Positions 5,083 through 5,176 of a DNA stretch of 5,176 bases are shown here, in pieces (within the stretch, counting starts at the first letter, position 1; every line of letters starts with the position of its first letter). Where the stretch lies: assembly GCA_003511885.1 (NCBI GenBank), contig DOIX01000189.1, forward strand, positions 10,152-15,327, read 5' to 3'. The notes beneath the pieces were generated by a model, which worked only from the letters and a program-made list of their open reading frames with translations, made no database searches and was not told the origin of the DNA. The translations under genes were made by a program, and so were the position numbers. The DNA is from Cyanobacteria bacterium UBA11153 (GTDB taxonomy: Bacteria > Cyanobacteriota > Cyanobacteriia > Cyanobacteriales > Coleofasciculaceae).

Positions 5083-5173
5083 TTGACAGTTGACAGTTGA
5101 CAGTTGATAGTTGACAGTTGACAGTTGACAGTTGACAGTTGACAGTTGACAGTTAAAAGTTGACAGTTGATAA
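5083..5173. repeat. Tandem 7-bp repeat TTGACAG, 13 units, close to the window edge
   Basis: Thirteen contiguous heptamers are countable. Ten are exact TTGACAG, and units 4, 11 and 13 are TTGATAG, TTAAAAG and TTGATAA. The array ends three bases before the window edge and may resume beyond it. Short tandemly repeated heptamers are a known feature of filamentous, especially heterocyst-forming, cyanobacteria (STRR sequences), which fits the HIP1 evidence. Each unit contains TTGACA, identical to the bacterial -35 consensus, though no -10 element is visible within the array. It begins 29 bp after the leuC stop. Confidence 0.95.
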
Positions 5174-5176
5174 TTA

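Noticed and set aside
5083..5173. TTGACAG array as a CRISPR array
   Set aside because: The units are contiguous 7-mers without spacers and no cas genes are present.

Overview
The window looks like chromosomal DNA of a cyanobacterium, probably a filamentous one. The signs are four HIP1 palindromes (GCGATCGC at 571-578, 3409-3416, 4067-4074 and 4598-4605), a DUF6745-type protein of a kind common in cyanobacteria, a cyanobacterial-style intergenic palindrome (CTAAAG centre followed by ACTACGAAC), and a 7-bp tandem repeat of TTGACAG after leuC. Genus cannot be fixed from the sequence alone.

Layout. On the minus strand, a 96-aa protein of unknown function (1446-1736) and a DUF6745-family protein (124-1425) form a likely two-gene unit, possibly followed by a 25-codon reading frame (45-122). 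Divergent from it is a stretch that occurs twice as a direct repeat of about 430 bp (1724-2153 and 3474-3901). Each copy carries the leuC leader and the first 84 codons of leuC. In copy A leuC stops abruptly at codon 85 (TAA). In copy B it continues as a complete 467-aa 3-isopropylmalate dehydratase large subunit (3650-5053) with all three cluster cysteines. Between the copies lies a two-gene cassette: a 146-aa zinc-dependent deaminase-fold protein of the polymorphic-toxin type (2163-2603), then a 233-aa helical protein with a strong ribosome binding site (2619-3320) that is the natural immunity candidate.

How it may work. The broken leuC copy places the leuC leader and translation start directly upstream of the deaminase, in the same frame and separated only by TAA and two codons, while an intact leuC is regenerated on the far side. 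This is the geometry left by single-crossover (Campbell-type) integration of a circle carrying a leuC 5' fragment plus the cassette, or by a local tandem duplication into which the cassette was inserted. No integrase or transposase is visible. The leuC leader holds a hairpin with a competing downstream pairing and a short leucine-rich reading frame, so the cassette may have acquired leucine-responsive control; this last step is speculation.

The most interesting object is the deaminase/immunity cassette riding on a leuC 5' duplication whose two 84-codon copies differ at six positions, all of them synonymous.
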